The notes: generated by a model not told the origin, from the letters alone. Counted from the stretch's first letter, positions 38,105 to 46,250 are shown. The stretch: DNA of 64,000 bases from Buttiauxella izardii (GCF_003601925.1 NZ_QZWH01000003.1:122351-186350), one strand, 5' to 3'. Program-made: numbers and translations.

Positions 38105-39868
38105 TTACTGCTTATGGTGTGACTGGGGTAACCAGTCCTCGGCGCTATTTGACAGTTCAACGTTAGTGACAATGCCGCGGGTCTTTCTCTCTTTCCTGTA
38201 TTCGTGGCTGAACTCGCGCATAGCGCTTTCCATACCCTCCGCAAACTTATTCAGCGTTAACGGCCTGTCGAATCCGTTGGCCTCCAGGAACGAGAGATAA
38301 GCGTGGTAGACATAGGCACGTGGAAAGAATGGCGGGTTGCGGTTGCCCACCAGCATCCCCGTACACTCGTTAAGTTTTTTAAGATGTGAACAGAACGCAT
38401 AAAGCGGATCGGTTTTCTGTTTAACCTCTAACGCCTCCTCGCTGTTCCGTTGCTCCAGCAGCAGCCGTTTGGCGTCATCCGGGTTGGAAAAGTTCGCCAG
38501 CAGCCGGCGAATGATTACCGGGATTTCAGCGGCAATCTTTTCAGGCAACAGAGGGTCTTTATCTACATCGCTCACACGGTTGTTGAACTGGAAGATTACC
38601 CGACGCCGGGCCACACCCTCGGCGCGTTCGGTAAACACCATGGGCGTGTTGTTGGTGGCTATCACGACAGCGCGCAGAACGGCCGTGTATTGATGTTCGT
38701 GCTTCGGATCAATCTCTACTGCATCGCCGCCAGTGATTGCCTTGATGCCCGTTCCCTCCCCTGAATATTTGGGCTGGTCTGGAAGGGTGATCATGCTCTT
38801 TCCTACGAACTGAGCGCGGCCCCTGGCACTGTCCAGCGCTGCCATGTTCCCACTCGCCGTGTTGTGCTGCCCCGCCAGCATGGTAGCGATATGGGTAAAC
38901 ACACTTTTACCACTGCCACCCACGCCAGTTATCTCGAGGAACAATTGCCAGTCGAACCTGTTAGCCAGCACCATAAACAGGCCAGCAGCAATGCGCTGCA
39001 TTTTAAGAGCCTCTTTACCTGATGCGTAACTTAGCCATTTGTGGAAGTTCGGCGCGTGGTCGTGGAGGTTCTCGCCTGGTACCGCAGGGGTGTATTCAAC
39101 GCCGTTGTGGTTGGTCAGCCAGTTCGCGGTGTCGTGCTCTGAAAACTCCCCTGTCTCCATGTCATACACGCCGTTAGCGAATGGGATCAGGTTACGGCGT
39201 GGCAATCCCATTACCGGGATAACGATTTTTAACGCCTCAATTACGTTATTTATCGTTCTTTTGCCGAAGTTGGTTTGGTTTTCGTTGTATATCGCCACCA
39301 TTTCGCGGCTTAACTCCAGCGGCGCGGCTTTCTCCCACACACCAGCCCGGTAGAGATAAACGGCCTCACTCTCGGCGTGAATGGCGATCCCTTTGTATCT
39401 GGAGGCCAGCAGCAGTGCCTTTTCATTGTCTGCCATCTGGATCAGATTGATGTCACCGCGCGGAACCTTAACCACCAGGCTATGCCCGTTCTCTGCATCA
39501 GCTTTCAAGCGGGGCAGTTGCGGCGTCCAGTCCTCGGCGGGTTTCTGTTCGCCTATTCCGTTAAATAGACGCGCTTCCGTCACTCCGGCCAGTGCCAACT
39601 TTGTAGCGATGACCGTTACTTGAGATTCGGACAGCGCCCCGGCGCGATAGACTCGAGCATAACGACGCCCGTCATCAATAATGCGCAGGTTATCCAGCTC
39701 AGAAAGTTGCTTTGGACCAATCCAGACTGGCGGCACACTATCACCGGCCTTAGTCCCCTCGCTATCTGTCCAGTGTTGCATGTGGCTGTATGCGTCGGCC
39801 CCGGCAAAGATAATTGCCTCAGTGAGTTTATCTTTTGGCAGACATTTAACGTTAGGTGCGTTATTCAC
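38105..39868 (-). CDS. P4-type phage primase-helicase
   Basis: A 587-residue protein of the P4 alpha / D5 family. The N-terminal half (about 1-200) resembles the TOPRIM-like region of such primases (RRYARVYRAGALSESQVTVI, EKALLLASRYKGIAI). The C-terminal SF3-type helicase has Walker A at GVGGSGKSVFTHIATM, a Walker B region near GKSMITLPDQPK, sensor AVVIATNNTP, and RRRVIFQFNN. A winged-helix end should bind the iterons just downstream. I do not see the N-terminal zinc finger of P4 alpha, so priming may be reduced or rely on the host. It overlaps the upstream gene by ATGA. Confidence 0.88.
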   Translation of the reverse strand: MNNAPNVKCLPKDKLTEAIIFAGADAYSHMQHWTDSEGTKAGDSVPPVWIGPKQLSELDNLRIIDDGRRYARVYRAGALSESQVTVIATKLALAGVTEARLFNGIGEQKPAEDWTPQLPRLKADAENGHSLVVKVPRGDINLIQMADNEKALLLASRYKGIAIHAESEAVYLYRAGVWEKAAPLELSREMVAIYNENQTNFGKRTINNVIEALKIVIPVMGLPRRNLIPFANGVYDMETGEFSEHDTANWLTNHNGVEYTPAVPGENLHDHAPNFHKWLSYASGKEALKMQRIAAGLFMVLANRFDWQLFLEITGVGGSGKSVFTHIATMLAGQHNTASGNMAALDSARGRAQFVGKSMITLPDQPKYSGEGTGIKAITGGDAVEIDPKHEHQYTAVLRAVVIATNNTPMVFTERAEGVARRRVIFQFNNRVSDVDKDPLLPEKIAAEIPVIIRRLLANFSNPDDAKRLLLEQRNSEEALEVKQKTDPLYAFCSHLKKLNECTGMLVGNRNPPFFPRAYVYHAYLSFLEANGFDRPLTLNKFAEGMESAMREFSHEYRKERKTRGIVTNVELSNSAEDWLPQSHHKQ

Positions 39869-40167
39869 TCTTTTCTCTCCCGGCTCGCATTAATCAGCGC
39901 ACGTAAATTCTGTATTTTTTCGGCGGTGTTATGTGTCTCGCACCACTCGCTAAATGTTTGATGCCTAACCAAAATAAATTCATTTTCAAAGCGCGCAACA
40001 GGCAAAATACATTCACCGGAATAACCATCTCGAATAAACGTCACTCTGTTGAAACGGTTACTTTGAATAATGACAATATTGCCTCTGCTGTCTTTCCATT
40101 TATCGCCCTGTCTGATTTCAGGATGAGCGAGGCCACCAGCAATTAAGCCAGTTAATTTCTTTTTCAT
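39865..40167 (-). CDS. Small phage protein, DUF4222-like
   Basis: A 100-residue protein. The centre (QGDKWKDSRGNIVIIQSNRFNRVTFIRDGY) looks like a small beta barrel of DUF4222-type phage proteins, assigned from memory. A helical C-terminus follows (FSEWCETHNTAEKIQNLRAL). It overlaps the primase start by four bases, and its start lies three bases after the previous stop, so it belongs to the replication transcript. Confidence 0.6.
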   Translation of the reverse strand: MKKKLTGLIAGGLAHPEIRQGDKWKDSRGNIVIIQSNRFNRVTFIRDGYSGECILPVARFENEFILVRHQTFSEWCETHNTAEKIQNLRALINASRERKE

Positions 40168-40170
40168 TGT

Positions 40171-40377
40171 TTATTCCCCGGTTGTACTAATTACGCGATA
40201 ACCAACACGCCGCAATAACTGAATCATGCCAGCAGGTGTAAAAATGATTTCATCTTCTTCTAGTGGGCGTACTGAGACTATCCCATTCGTTGTATATAAC
40301 TGCCAGCGACCACCTGAGAGAAAGCTATCCATGACTTTCCCGTCCGAGCGGCGCACGAGATCGTAAATTTCGCTCAC
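40171..40377 (-). CDS. Small uncharacterised phage protein
   Basis: A 68-residue frame (MSEIYDLVRRSDGKVMDSFLS...) with a predicted beta-rich N-terminus. No family recognised. Its ATG overlaps the recombinase stop (ATGA) and it ends three bases before the next gene, which supports real translation as part of the operon. Confidence 0.6.
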   Translation of the reverse strand: MSEIYDLVRRSDGKVMDSFLSGGRWQLYTTNGIVSVRPLEEDEIIFTPAGMIQLLRRVGYRVISTTGE

Positions 40378-41249
40378 GCCATCACCTCCAGCGCCATAGC
40401 TGCTTGCATCTCTCCAGCCTGGCTACCCAGCTGCAGATATGTGCGAGTTACTGCCGGGTTGCTATGTCCGAGCATCTCCGAAGCAATTAACAAGCCCTGC
40501 TCACCACCACGGCACATCATGTTGAATGCGGCAATCTTGCGTGTGCTGTATGCGCTCAGACGTAGTTTGGCGTTGATGTGGTGCGTGAACCAGGCGCAAA
40601 CAGTGCTCAGGCGCTTCCAGATGGTCTGGCGCGTCACGCTACCATCCAGAGAGGAACAACGGTTGCTTTCAATCTGTGAACGGGAAAAGACAAGATCGTC
40701 GTCAATCAGGTTGCGTTCCAGGCGTTCGCTGAGGCGTTTCAATATGCCCGGTGGTAGCTGTTTGGTGTCACGCTTTACGTCAGCGCGGCTCACCAGCTCG
40801 AAACACATCTCCTGTTCGTCTGGTGTCATGCTGGCGGCGATTTCGTCAGGGGTGGCGCTATCCCATGCCATATAGCCTACGTGGTCGCCATCCATCCGGG
40901 CGGCGTCCTTCCGGGCCTTGCGCACCAGCTCCACGCCCTTACGTGTGGCTCTTGCTTCTGCGGCTTTGGTTTGTTTGGCAACGGTAATGGTGGCTTTGCC
41001 TGTGTCCCAGTCCACGCAGGAATAGCGCAGGTTGCACACGTCAGCAGTTCGCCAGCCAGTTATCACGGAAATGTCCCACCACAACAAAACCCAGTCAGGT
41101 TGGGTTTGCTGGATGCGCTCACGCAGTTTGATTTGTTCGTCACGCTCGTAGACAGGTGACTTAGTGCGGGTGCCTTTGGTGGATACTGCGGCCACGATAT
41201 TACCGCGAACGGCGCGAGCTTTGGCGGTCAGTGTTTGCAGGTTAAGCAT
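40374..41249 (-). CDS. Second tyrosine recombinase of the element
   Basis: A 291-residue tyrosine recombinase-like protein. A catalytic Arg is in TGWRTADVCNL, a second Arg in SAYSTRKIAAFNM (the usual His of HxxR is replaced), the third-box His in EMLGHSNPAVTRTY, and the nucleophile Tyr in TRTYLQL. An N-terminal core-binding part is short. The ATG at 41249 follows GGAGG at ideal spacing and overlaps the Icd-like stop by eight bases. The frame stays open to 41804, so a 476-residue version joined to the Ash-like region is possible. It may resolve multimers or act with the integrase. Confidence 0.78.
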   Translation of the reverse strand: MLNLQTLTAKARAVRGNIVAAVSTKGTRTKSPVYERDEQIKLRERIQQTQPDWVLLWWDISVITGWRTADVCNLRYSCVDWDTGKATITVAKQTKAAEARATRKGVELVRKARKDAARMDGDHVGYMAWDSATPDEIAASMTPDEQEMCFELVSRADVKRDTKQLPPGILKRLSERLERNLIDDDLVFSRSQIESNRCSSLDGSVTRQTIWKRLSTVCAWFTHHINAKLRLSAYSTRKIAAFNMMCRGGEQGLLIASEMLGHSNPAVTRTYLQLGSQAGEMQAAMALEVMA

Positions 41250-41436
41250 GGCGCACCTCCACTGGCAGACGACCAGCAAAGAAGCACACATGGTCACGCG
41301 CCAGAATACGGCGGGCTTCTTGCTCTGAAACAGCAGGGATATGGTGTAAAACAGGTTTGATTGTCGGCGTATCGCGGCGAACAGCGGCGATAATCCAGAT
41401 GAATGCGGGTGTAGCTTGTGCGAGGGTAGTAGCCAT
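41242..41436 (-). CDS. Host cell division inhibitor Icd-like protein
   Basis: A 64-residue frame, MATTLAQATPAFIWIIAAVRR... ending AGRLPVEVRHA, matching the Icd-like family common in P4/P1-type elements. There is a strong GGAGG seven bases before the ATG. It is read in a different frame inside the longer Ash-recombinase frame. The family name comes from the P1 icd gene; inhibition of division is not shown for most members. Confidence 0.7.
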   Translation of the reverse strand: MATTLAQATPAFIWIIAAVRRDTPTIKPVLHHIPAVSEQEARRILARDHVCFFAGRLPVEVRHA

Positions 41437-41804
41437 TTTGTGGCCTCCGATGAGTAGCTATATTTGCCACCACCAGAGTTTCCACGCTCTTGATTGGTGG
41501 TGACACTGACAGGGGTGGAAATATCGGCCTCATCGAATACCGACCAGCCCGAAGGCTGCCCTGCCAGCGCCACCATTGATTCTGTGCGAACTGGGTCGCT
41601 GAAATATGGGGTACTGACTTGCGACAATAAAAAAGACGCTATAGGCGTCTGTGTCGCCGACGAGATTACCGGGTTTCCACGCCCGGCACCAGGATTTACT
41701 GGTGCATTTGCAGTGTAATACTCACCAGGCAGAGAAGGCAATACATTTTTATCATGCCCATTATTCAGGCTAAGTGACTGAATCAGCTTTGAGTAGTTAT
41801 TCAT
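41437..41804 (-). other. Ash-like coding region, in frame with the recombinase
   Basis: From ATG 41804 (AGGG seven bases upstream) the frame reads MNNYSKLIQSLSLNNGHD..., then SMVALAGQPSGWSVFDE and ERGNSGGGKYSYSSEA, the pattern of Ash-family proteins of P4-like phages. It does not stop near the Icd start but continues through the Icd region into the recombinase. It begins ten bases past the AlpA stop. Whether a short product, a fusion or only the downstream genes are made is unknown. Confidence 0.55.
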
Positions 41805-41814
41805 GAGCAAGCCC

Positions 41815-42021
41815 TCACGCCGTCTGTGTGCGACGTGTTGACGCTAAGTAGCAATCGAGGTCAGCTTTCATGTAGATGACCTTGCGACCAACCTTGTGAT
41901 GTGGGATTGCTACTTTTCCAGTATGCGCCCAGTTCGCCAGGGTCTGCGAGTTGATACCCAGATAAGCGGCTGCTTCTGCCCGGGTAAGGCGTTCTAATTG
42001 AATTGGTGTGGCTAAATACAT
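41815..42021 (-). CDS. AlpA/excisionase-type HTH regulator
   Basis: A 68-residue protein with a MerR-like helix-turn-helix (LTRAEAAAYLGINSQTLANWAH) and a wing (KVGRKVIYMKADLDCYLAST), as in AlpA and excisionase-family regulators. GGAG precedes the ATG. In Gram-negative satellites AlpA-type proteins control int/xis and the replication module. The tandem palindromes about 70 bp upstream are its likely operator. Confidence 0.85.
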   Translation of the reverse strand: MYLATPIQLERLTRAEAAAYLGINSQTLANWAHTGKVAIPHHKVGRKVIYMKADLDCYLASTRRTQTA

Positions 42022-42089
42022 GAGTAGCTCCGTGTATGACTGATTAACTTCGGAGCTACTTTAGTGTTGAAATTCAAACTGAATAAGGT

Positions 42090-42128
42090 GCATAGCCAGG
42101 CTATGCCCCCCGTATAGCCAGGCTATGC
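42090..42128. promoter_or_regulatory. Tandem 17-bp palindromes, operator candidate
   Basis: GCATAGCCAGGCTATGC (42090-42106) and GTATAGCCAGGCTATGC (42112-42128) are near-identical palindromes with centres 22 bp apart (two helical turns). They lie in the only gap of the regulator region, between the 196-residue gene and AlpA. Probable site for a dimeric regulator. Confidence 0.8.
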
Positions 42129-42134
42129 GGGGAT

Positions 42135-42725
42135 TCAGAGAACGAGACTAAAGGATGTATACTTTTGTGGCTTCGGAGGAACGATCCCAGCATCTGTAAA
42201 CCATGCATCCAGCCTGTCTACGCTTACGCCATTGTTAAAATGCTTTTTTAAATTCTTACATAGCTGCCCTTTTGAGGCTCCGGGATACTTGTCCCATGTA
42301 TTCCTGGCAATACGCATTGCCTCATCGTAATTTTTATTTCTTGGCTTTTTAGCAACAGCTTGCTGTTTGGCTGATTGTAGTGTTTTTTCTAGTAGCTCTA
42401 ATCTGCCATCTTCAGTGGCATGGAGGCACTGCAAATAAAAAGCATGTTTTAAAGTTTTTTTAGCCTGCTCTTTATACCCATGTAATTGCAATAAAGCAGC
42501 AGCAGTCATTAAGTCATTCGCAGCATCACAATCTGTGTGCGTATATTCTGGAGTTCTTCCGGTAAGTTCTATCCACTCTAGAATAATTTCAGGTGGAACC
42601 ACTTTTCCAGTTACCTTATTTCTAAAATATAATGTTGTTTCATCAGCCGCCGCCTCTGCCAGATTGCAAAAATCTCTATCCATAAGAGCAGCGCGGACTG
42701 TCACGGCAATTGATTCAGGTTTCAT
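42135..42725 (-). CDS. Uncharacterised protein cotranslated with the integrase
   Basis: A 196-residue protein. Its N-terminal half has MKPESIAVTVRAALMDRDFC and TDCDAANDLMTAAALLQLHG (helical). Lys-rich middle residues and a C-terminal part (MRIARNTWDKYPGASKGQLCKNL, DRLDAWFTDAGI) resemble a small helical DNA-binding module found in plasmid and phage hypothetical proteins. I do not recognise the family. The integrase stop and its start share one base (TAATG). Confidence 0.7.
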   Translation of the reverse strand: MKPESIAVTVRAALMDRDFCNLAEAAADETTLYFRNKVTGKVVPPEIILEWIELTGRTPEYTHTDCDAANDLMTAAALLQLHGYKEQAKKTLKHAFYLQCLHATEDGRLELLEKTLQSAKQQAVAKKPRNKNYDEAMRIARNTWDKYPGASKGQLCKNLKKHFNNGVSVDRLDAWFTDAGIVPPKPQKYTSFSLVL

Positions 42726-44152
42726 TATTTTTGCTCTTTGTTAACAGGATTCAGTAAATCAAAAATTAGCCGTCTCTTGTCTTCATCGGTCAAATTGCCT
42801 AACGCAGACAGTAATTGCGCATCAATGGCTTTCTTGCTTTCCACCAGCCCCGCATGTTCCAGAATGGCCCGTTCTATCCGGGTGGCTGGCTCGAGTAGTT
42901 CGTCAGCGCCAAAATGAAGATAACCCTGAGTTACGTCAGCACTGCGCAATGTTCGGTGGTTCATTAGACGCTTGAGAATATAGCTACCCACACCCACCAG
43001 CTCCGCGACGGTTCCGAACGTACGACGGGCATCATGCCATTTGAACGGGATTGGTTGCAGTGAATCAAGGTTGTCAGTGGGAACTGTTGCGGCACTGATA
43101 CGTTCGAGGATATGGCGATATTCTTTGATAACACCCTTTGCACCTGGGAACACCAGCACTTCAACACCGGCTTTAAATTTCAGCCGGCGCCGGAACAGTT
43201 TCAGTAGTGTTTCGGTAATTGGCAGCTCCAGCGGGTCGCCGTTCTTGGTGGTATCTATCCAGAAATAGCGACCGCCCATATTCACCCGATCCCAAGTTAA
43301 CTCGAATATTTCGGACTTACGTAGCCCGGTGAACATAGCCATTTCCACAGCATCACTTACCGCCGCCGCTACATCATCCCTTCCCAGTTCAGCCAAATCA
43401 CGCACCAGCGCCACTGCGCCGAGCCAGCGAGCAAACTCATGGGTTCGGATTCGTTCGGTTTTCCTGATTGTGCCATGCCACTGGCGCTTGGTACTGAGCA
43501 CCAACGTAGGTGGGTCAGGCAAAAGGGTTTTACCTTCATCATCTCGATAATGGTCATGAGCGAACCGATAAACAGCACGTAACGCCCTGGCCCACAAATC
43601 AGCCTGGGCATTACTGCCGGAACCAACTCCAGCGCGCAACGTTGATTTATCAGCGCCAAACCATGCGGTACCGTCAGTAACAGCCTTGTGACGATGTTCG
43701 ACACGTTCGCGGGTAATGTTGGCGAGCGGCTGCTTCATCCAGTCACCTGAGAAGTTCTGTAAAGTAGCGCGGTATTGTTTTTCGGTGGTAGGTTTTAGGC
43801 GGTGGCCACGATTATCGATGTAAGTATTAAGCGCATCATTCAGCGTCACAGCCGCTTTCTCATGCACGCGCTTCAATGCGTTTGGGTTTTGCCCGGTGAT
43901 GGCGACATCCCCTAGCATCTCCAGCGCTTTTGCTCTCGCATTATCAACTGTCAGCTCCGGGAAGCGGCCCAACGTGGCACGAATGAACTTACCGTTACGC
44001 TTGCGGGAAATACAAAAGCTCTTAACCCCAGATGAGGTAATACGTAGCCGGAGGCCATTAACTACCGTATCAGCATACTCATCCCGCTTACCTTCTTCGG
44101 CGTTGGGAAGTTGCGCTAAAGCGGCCTTTGTGAATTTTAATTGTTTCATCAT
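42725..44152 (-). CDS. int: Tyrosine integrase of the element (P4 type)
   Basis: A 475-residue tyrosine recombinase with an N-terminal arm-binding domain (DUF4102-like: YADTVVNGLRLRITSSGVKSF). A core-binding domain starts at about 100. The catalytic domain has Arg in FTGLRKSEIFELTW, HDARRTFG (H-x-x-R), LMNHRT and Tyr in TQGYLHFG. It targets the 3' end of tRNA-Ile2. Two ATGs (44152 and 44149) fit; the frame upstream to 44206 crosses the arm repeats and is unlikely. It lies at the end away from the tRNA. Confidence 0.92.
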   Translation of the reverse strand: MMKQLKFTKAALAQLPNAEEGKRDEYADTVVNGLRLRITSSGVKSFCISRKRNGKFIRATLGRFPELTVDNARAKALEMLGDVAITGQNPNALKRVHEKAAVTLNDALNTYIDNRGHRLKPTTEKQYRATLQNFSGDWMKQPLANITRERVEHRHKAVTDGTAWFGADKSTLRAGVGSGSNAQADLWARALRAVYRFAHDHYRDDEGKTLLPDPPTLVLSTKRQWHGTIRKTERIRTHEFARWLGAVALVRDLAELGRDDVAAAVSDAVEMAMFTGLRKSEIFELTWDRVNMGGRYFWIDTTKNGDPLELPITETLLKLFRRRLKFKAGVEVLVFPGAKGVIKEYRHILERISAATVPTDNLDSLQPIPFKWHDARRTFGTVAELVGVGSYILKRLMNHRTLRSADVTQGYLHFGADELLEPATRIERAILEHAGLVESKKAIDAQLLSALGNLTDEDKRRLIFDLLNPVNKEQK

Positions 44153-44184
44153 TGCACCAGCTTTTCTGGAGGTAAGAAAAATCC

Positions 44185-44203
44185 GGGGATACCCTGGGGA
44201 TAC
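44185..44203 (+). repeat. Integrase arm-type repeats, right end
   Basis: GGGGATAC at 44185 and 44196, spacing 11 bp, same orientation as the left pair. They sit 33 bp before the integrase ATG, over its probable promoter, so integrase may repress its own gene. Confidence 0.7.
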
Positions 44204-44311
44204 CATAGCAGAGTATTTTAGAGTATTTCTGGTTATTTATACAGTACAATGATTTTGTATAACCAATTGAAAATTATAGATAAGTATAAGTAAGTAGAAT
44301 GTTAAAAACTA

Positions 44312-44357
44312 ACTCATAATCGCTTGGTCACTGGTTCAAGTCCAGTAGGGGCCACCA
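44312..44357 (+). repeat. attR, displaced 3' half of a tRNA-Ile2 gene
   Basis: 46 bp with 44 matches to the 3' part of ileX, ending in CCA. No 5' half is present (the preceding DNA is AT-rich element sequence), so it is not a functional tRNA gene. The two differences form an A-T pair replacing the G-C pair of the T stem. Confidence 0.93.
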
Positions 44358-44365
44358 GATATATC

Positions 44366-44397
44366 AAGGACCTGGATAAGAAATTATCCAGGTCCTT
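44366..44397. terminator. Displaced tRNA terminator after attR
   Basis: A perfect 14-bp stem (AAGGACCTGGATAA with TTATCCAGGTCCTT), GAAA loop and TTT on the plus strand. It mirrors the hairpin after attL and is probably the host ileX terminator; it may also stop minus-strand transcripts. The next 230 bp to 44627 hold no gene I can see. Confidence 0.85.
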
Positions 44398-44627
44398 TTT
44401 GTTTTATGACTTTCTGAGTGATGTAACGTCATAGTACCTGCATCGAAAAAACTTCAAAGAATGCATTAAACTAAAACGACATCACCTCCCAGTTCTGCCG
44501 AAGGAAGGGTCCGATTAATGGTGCTGAATAAAACCATCCATACAGTTGAATTGGTTATGCCAACTCACATATGCACTTTATAGCATAGACTTCTTAGCAA
44601 GTTTTATAGCCCAAGAGCCCAAGACAC

Positions 44628-46250
44628 CTACTTAATACCCGTTATTTTTTTGCAGCTTTCCAGCCAGCCGGCATTATCAATTTTGCCATTTTCCAGGTAC
44701 TTCTGCTGATTCTGCCAGTGCGCGGCCAGGAAAGGCTTGAGGGCAGAGAGGCGTTTGTTGATGGTCAGCATTTGATCAAATACCGTGACTTCACGCTTAA
44801 GTCCTTCTTGCCCGTACAGAGTCGCTGAATCGACCAGGCTACTTGCGTAGTAACCAGTCAGTTGCTGTAGCCGGTCAGCCTGCTCACCCAGTTTGGCCTT
44901 ACGAATAACGCAATTTGCATCGCTACCGTCTTTATCTTTGCACAGCAACTCATAATTGTGATTTAAGAAGTCGAGGAAGCGACCATCATCCTGCAGCTTA
45001 GTACATAAAAAAGAGCCTAAATTCAAGCTGGCACGGATCGATTGAGCACGCTCTTCTTGCTGCTTCTGATTACTGGCGCGTAGTTGATTTTCCAAATCTT
45101 TAAGTTTTTGCTTCAGGCCAGCATCTTCGACACCAGAAGCGAGACTCCCCAGTTCTTTGGCTGTATCCTTCGACTCAGTTTTTTTCTTGTCAGCATCAGA
45201 GTTATCAGCACCTAACGCAGCCCAGCTTTTTTCGAGTTGCTTCACCTTTGCTGTGGAAGTCATTGTCGGAGCAACAAGCACCAAACGCAGACCCGTCGTT
45301 TTACTCGTTAGAGGATTGGCATTGTCGTAGTAATTGACCTCTTTACGAACCGCACTGCGAATTTCATCCGGACCAGACTGAAAACTACCGCCACGCACCA
45401 CAAAGCCACCAGCCTGACCATGAAGCCGGTTTAATTTATTGAGATAAAATGGATTGAACATCATCTCAGAAACATTACCCAGCATGTCATGCAAACCGAG
45501 AGGATTGGGTTTAAGAAGCCCTATGAGTTGCACCCTTCCATTGGAAGATTGGGAGCCTGAAAACCATTCATAGTTTTTCAGGTCATCCATCGGATAGTGC
45601 ACGTCTCGAAACTCAGCACTATTAACTTTCAGTCCGCCACGAGCGGCAAACTCCCACTCAGCCTCGGTTGGCAACCGTAAAAATCCAGGATTGCCATCTT
45701 CTTTTGGTAGTTTGTCTATGGCATTACTGCGCAACCACTGGTTGTATTTATTGGCCGCTGTCACCGCATCGAACCAACTCATGCCCGTTGCAGGTGTATC
45801 GAGTTTACGTGCAGGAGTAGGACATGTACCGTCCATTAATGCCTGATATTGCAATGCAGTGAGCTCATATTTAGCCATCAGGTAATAACGGCCTTTACCC
45901 TTTTTAGGGTCAGTGAAGTCTCCGGCAATAAACGTTGGGTAGCTATGTTCGACGAAGCCCCACTCTCCCCCATCCTGGCCTAACGTTATTGGCAGATCAT
46001 CAAGCGGACCAGATACTGGAATATCGACCCGACGAAAGGCCATAGAGCCATCGCAAGGCATAGGCAGAATAATATCTTCGCTATCAGGTTTGGGATTATA
46101 AGAATTGTTGGCCCAGGGAGCCGCCAAAACTGGCGACACATTGACGAGCAGCCCGAAAAACAGCCAACGCGATAGAGGGGAAGAGGGATAGGTCACGAAT
46201 AGTCTCCGCCAACAAAAAGTTGAATAGGTAAATAAAATAGTAAGCTTCAT
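44628..46250 (-). CDS. Secreted FGE/SUMF1-like protein, TagR-like
   Basis: A 540-residue protein. A signal sequence ends near SPVLA/APW (residue 43, long n-region). The formylglycine-generating-enzyme fold spans about 65-327: LPTEAEWEFAARGG at 193-206, LGLHDMLGNVSEM at 251-263, RGGSF at 286-290 and GLRLVL at 320-325. A C-terminal coiled coil and helical domain follows. The cysteine pair that follows RGGS in true FGE is absent (QSGPDEIRSA instead), so a binding or sensing role is likely, as for periplasmic TagR in type VI signalling. Start overlaps the permease stop (ATGA). Confidence 0.85.
   Translation of the reverse strand: MKLTILFTYSTFCWRRLFVTYPSSPLSRWLFFGLLVNVSPVLAAPWANNSYNPKPDSEDIILPMPCDGSMAFRRVDIPVSGPLDDLPITLGQDGGEWGFVEHSYPTFIAGDFTDPKKGKGRYYLMAKYELTALQYQALMDGTCPTPARKLDTPATGMSWFDAVTAANKYNQWLRSNAIDKLPKEDGNPGFLRLPTEAEWEFAARGGLKVNSAEFRDVHYPMDDLKNYEWFSGSQSSNGRVQLIGLLKPNPLGLHDMLGNVSEMMFNPFYLNKLNRLHGQAGGFVVRGGSFQSGPDEIRSAVRKEVNYYDNANPLTSKTTGLRLVLVAPTMTSTAKVKQLEKSWAALGADNSDADKKKTESKDTAKELGSLASGVEDAGLKQKLKDLENQLRASNQKQQEERAQSIRASLNLGSFLCTKLQDDGRFLDFLNHNYELLCKDKDGSDANCVIRKAKLGEQADRLQQLTGYYASSLVDSATLYGQEGLKREVTVFDQMLTINKRLSALKPFLAAHWQNQQKYLENGKIDNAGWLESCKKITGIK

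Larger units (their letters stand above)
34638..44357. mobile_element. Integrated 9.7-kb satellite-like element in ileX
   Basis: Bounded by 46-bp att repeats, with paired arm-type repeats inside each end. All recognisable genes are on the minus strand, in transcription order: integrase, unknown, AlpA-type regulator, Ash/Icd-like frames, second recombinase, two small proteins, P4-type primase-helicase, iterons, scaffold-like, major capsid, TGCGCA repeats, small protein and tail assembly gpI. Terminase, portal, head completion, most tail and lysis genes are missing. The composition suits a helper-dependent phage satellite (P4-like or Gram-negative PICI-like), or a strongly reduced prophage. Confidence 0.88.

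Noticed and set aside
44312..44357. Second tRNA-Ile gene
   Set aside because: Only the 3' 46 bp exist; there is no 5' half or D arm. It is the displaced attachment site.
44628..46250. Active sulfatase-maturing enzyme
   Set aside because: The FGE cysteine pair is absent and there is no sulfatase gene nearby.
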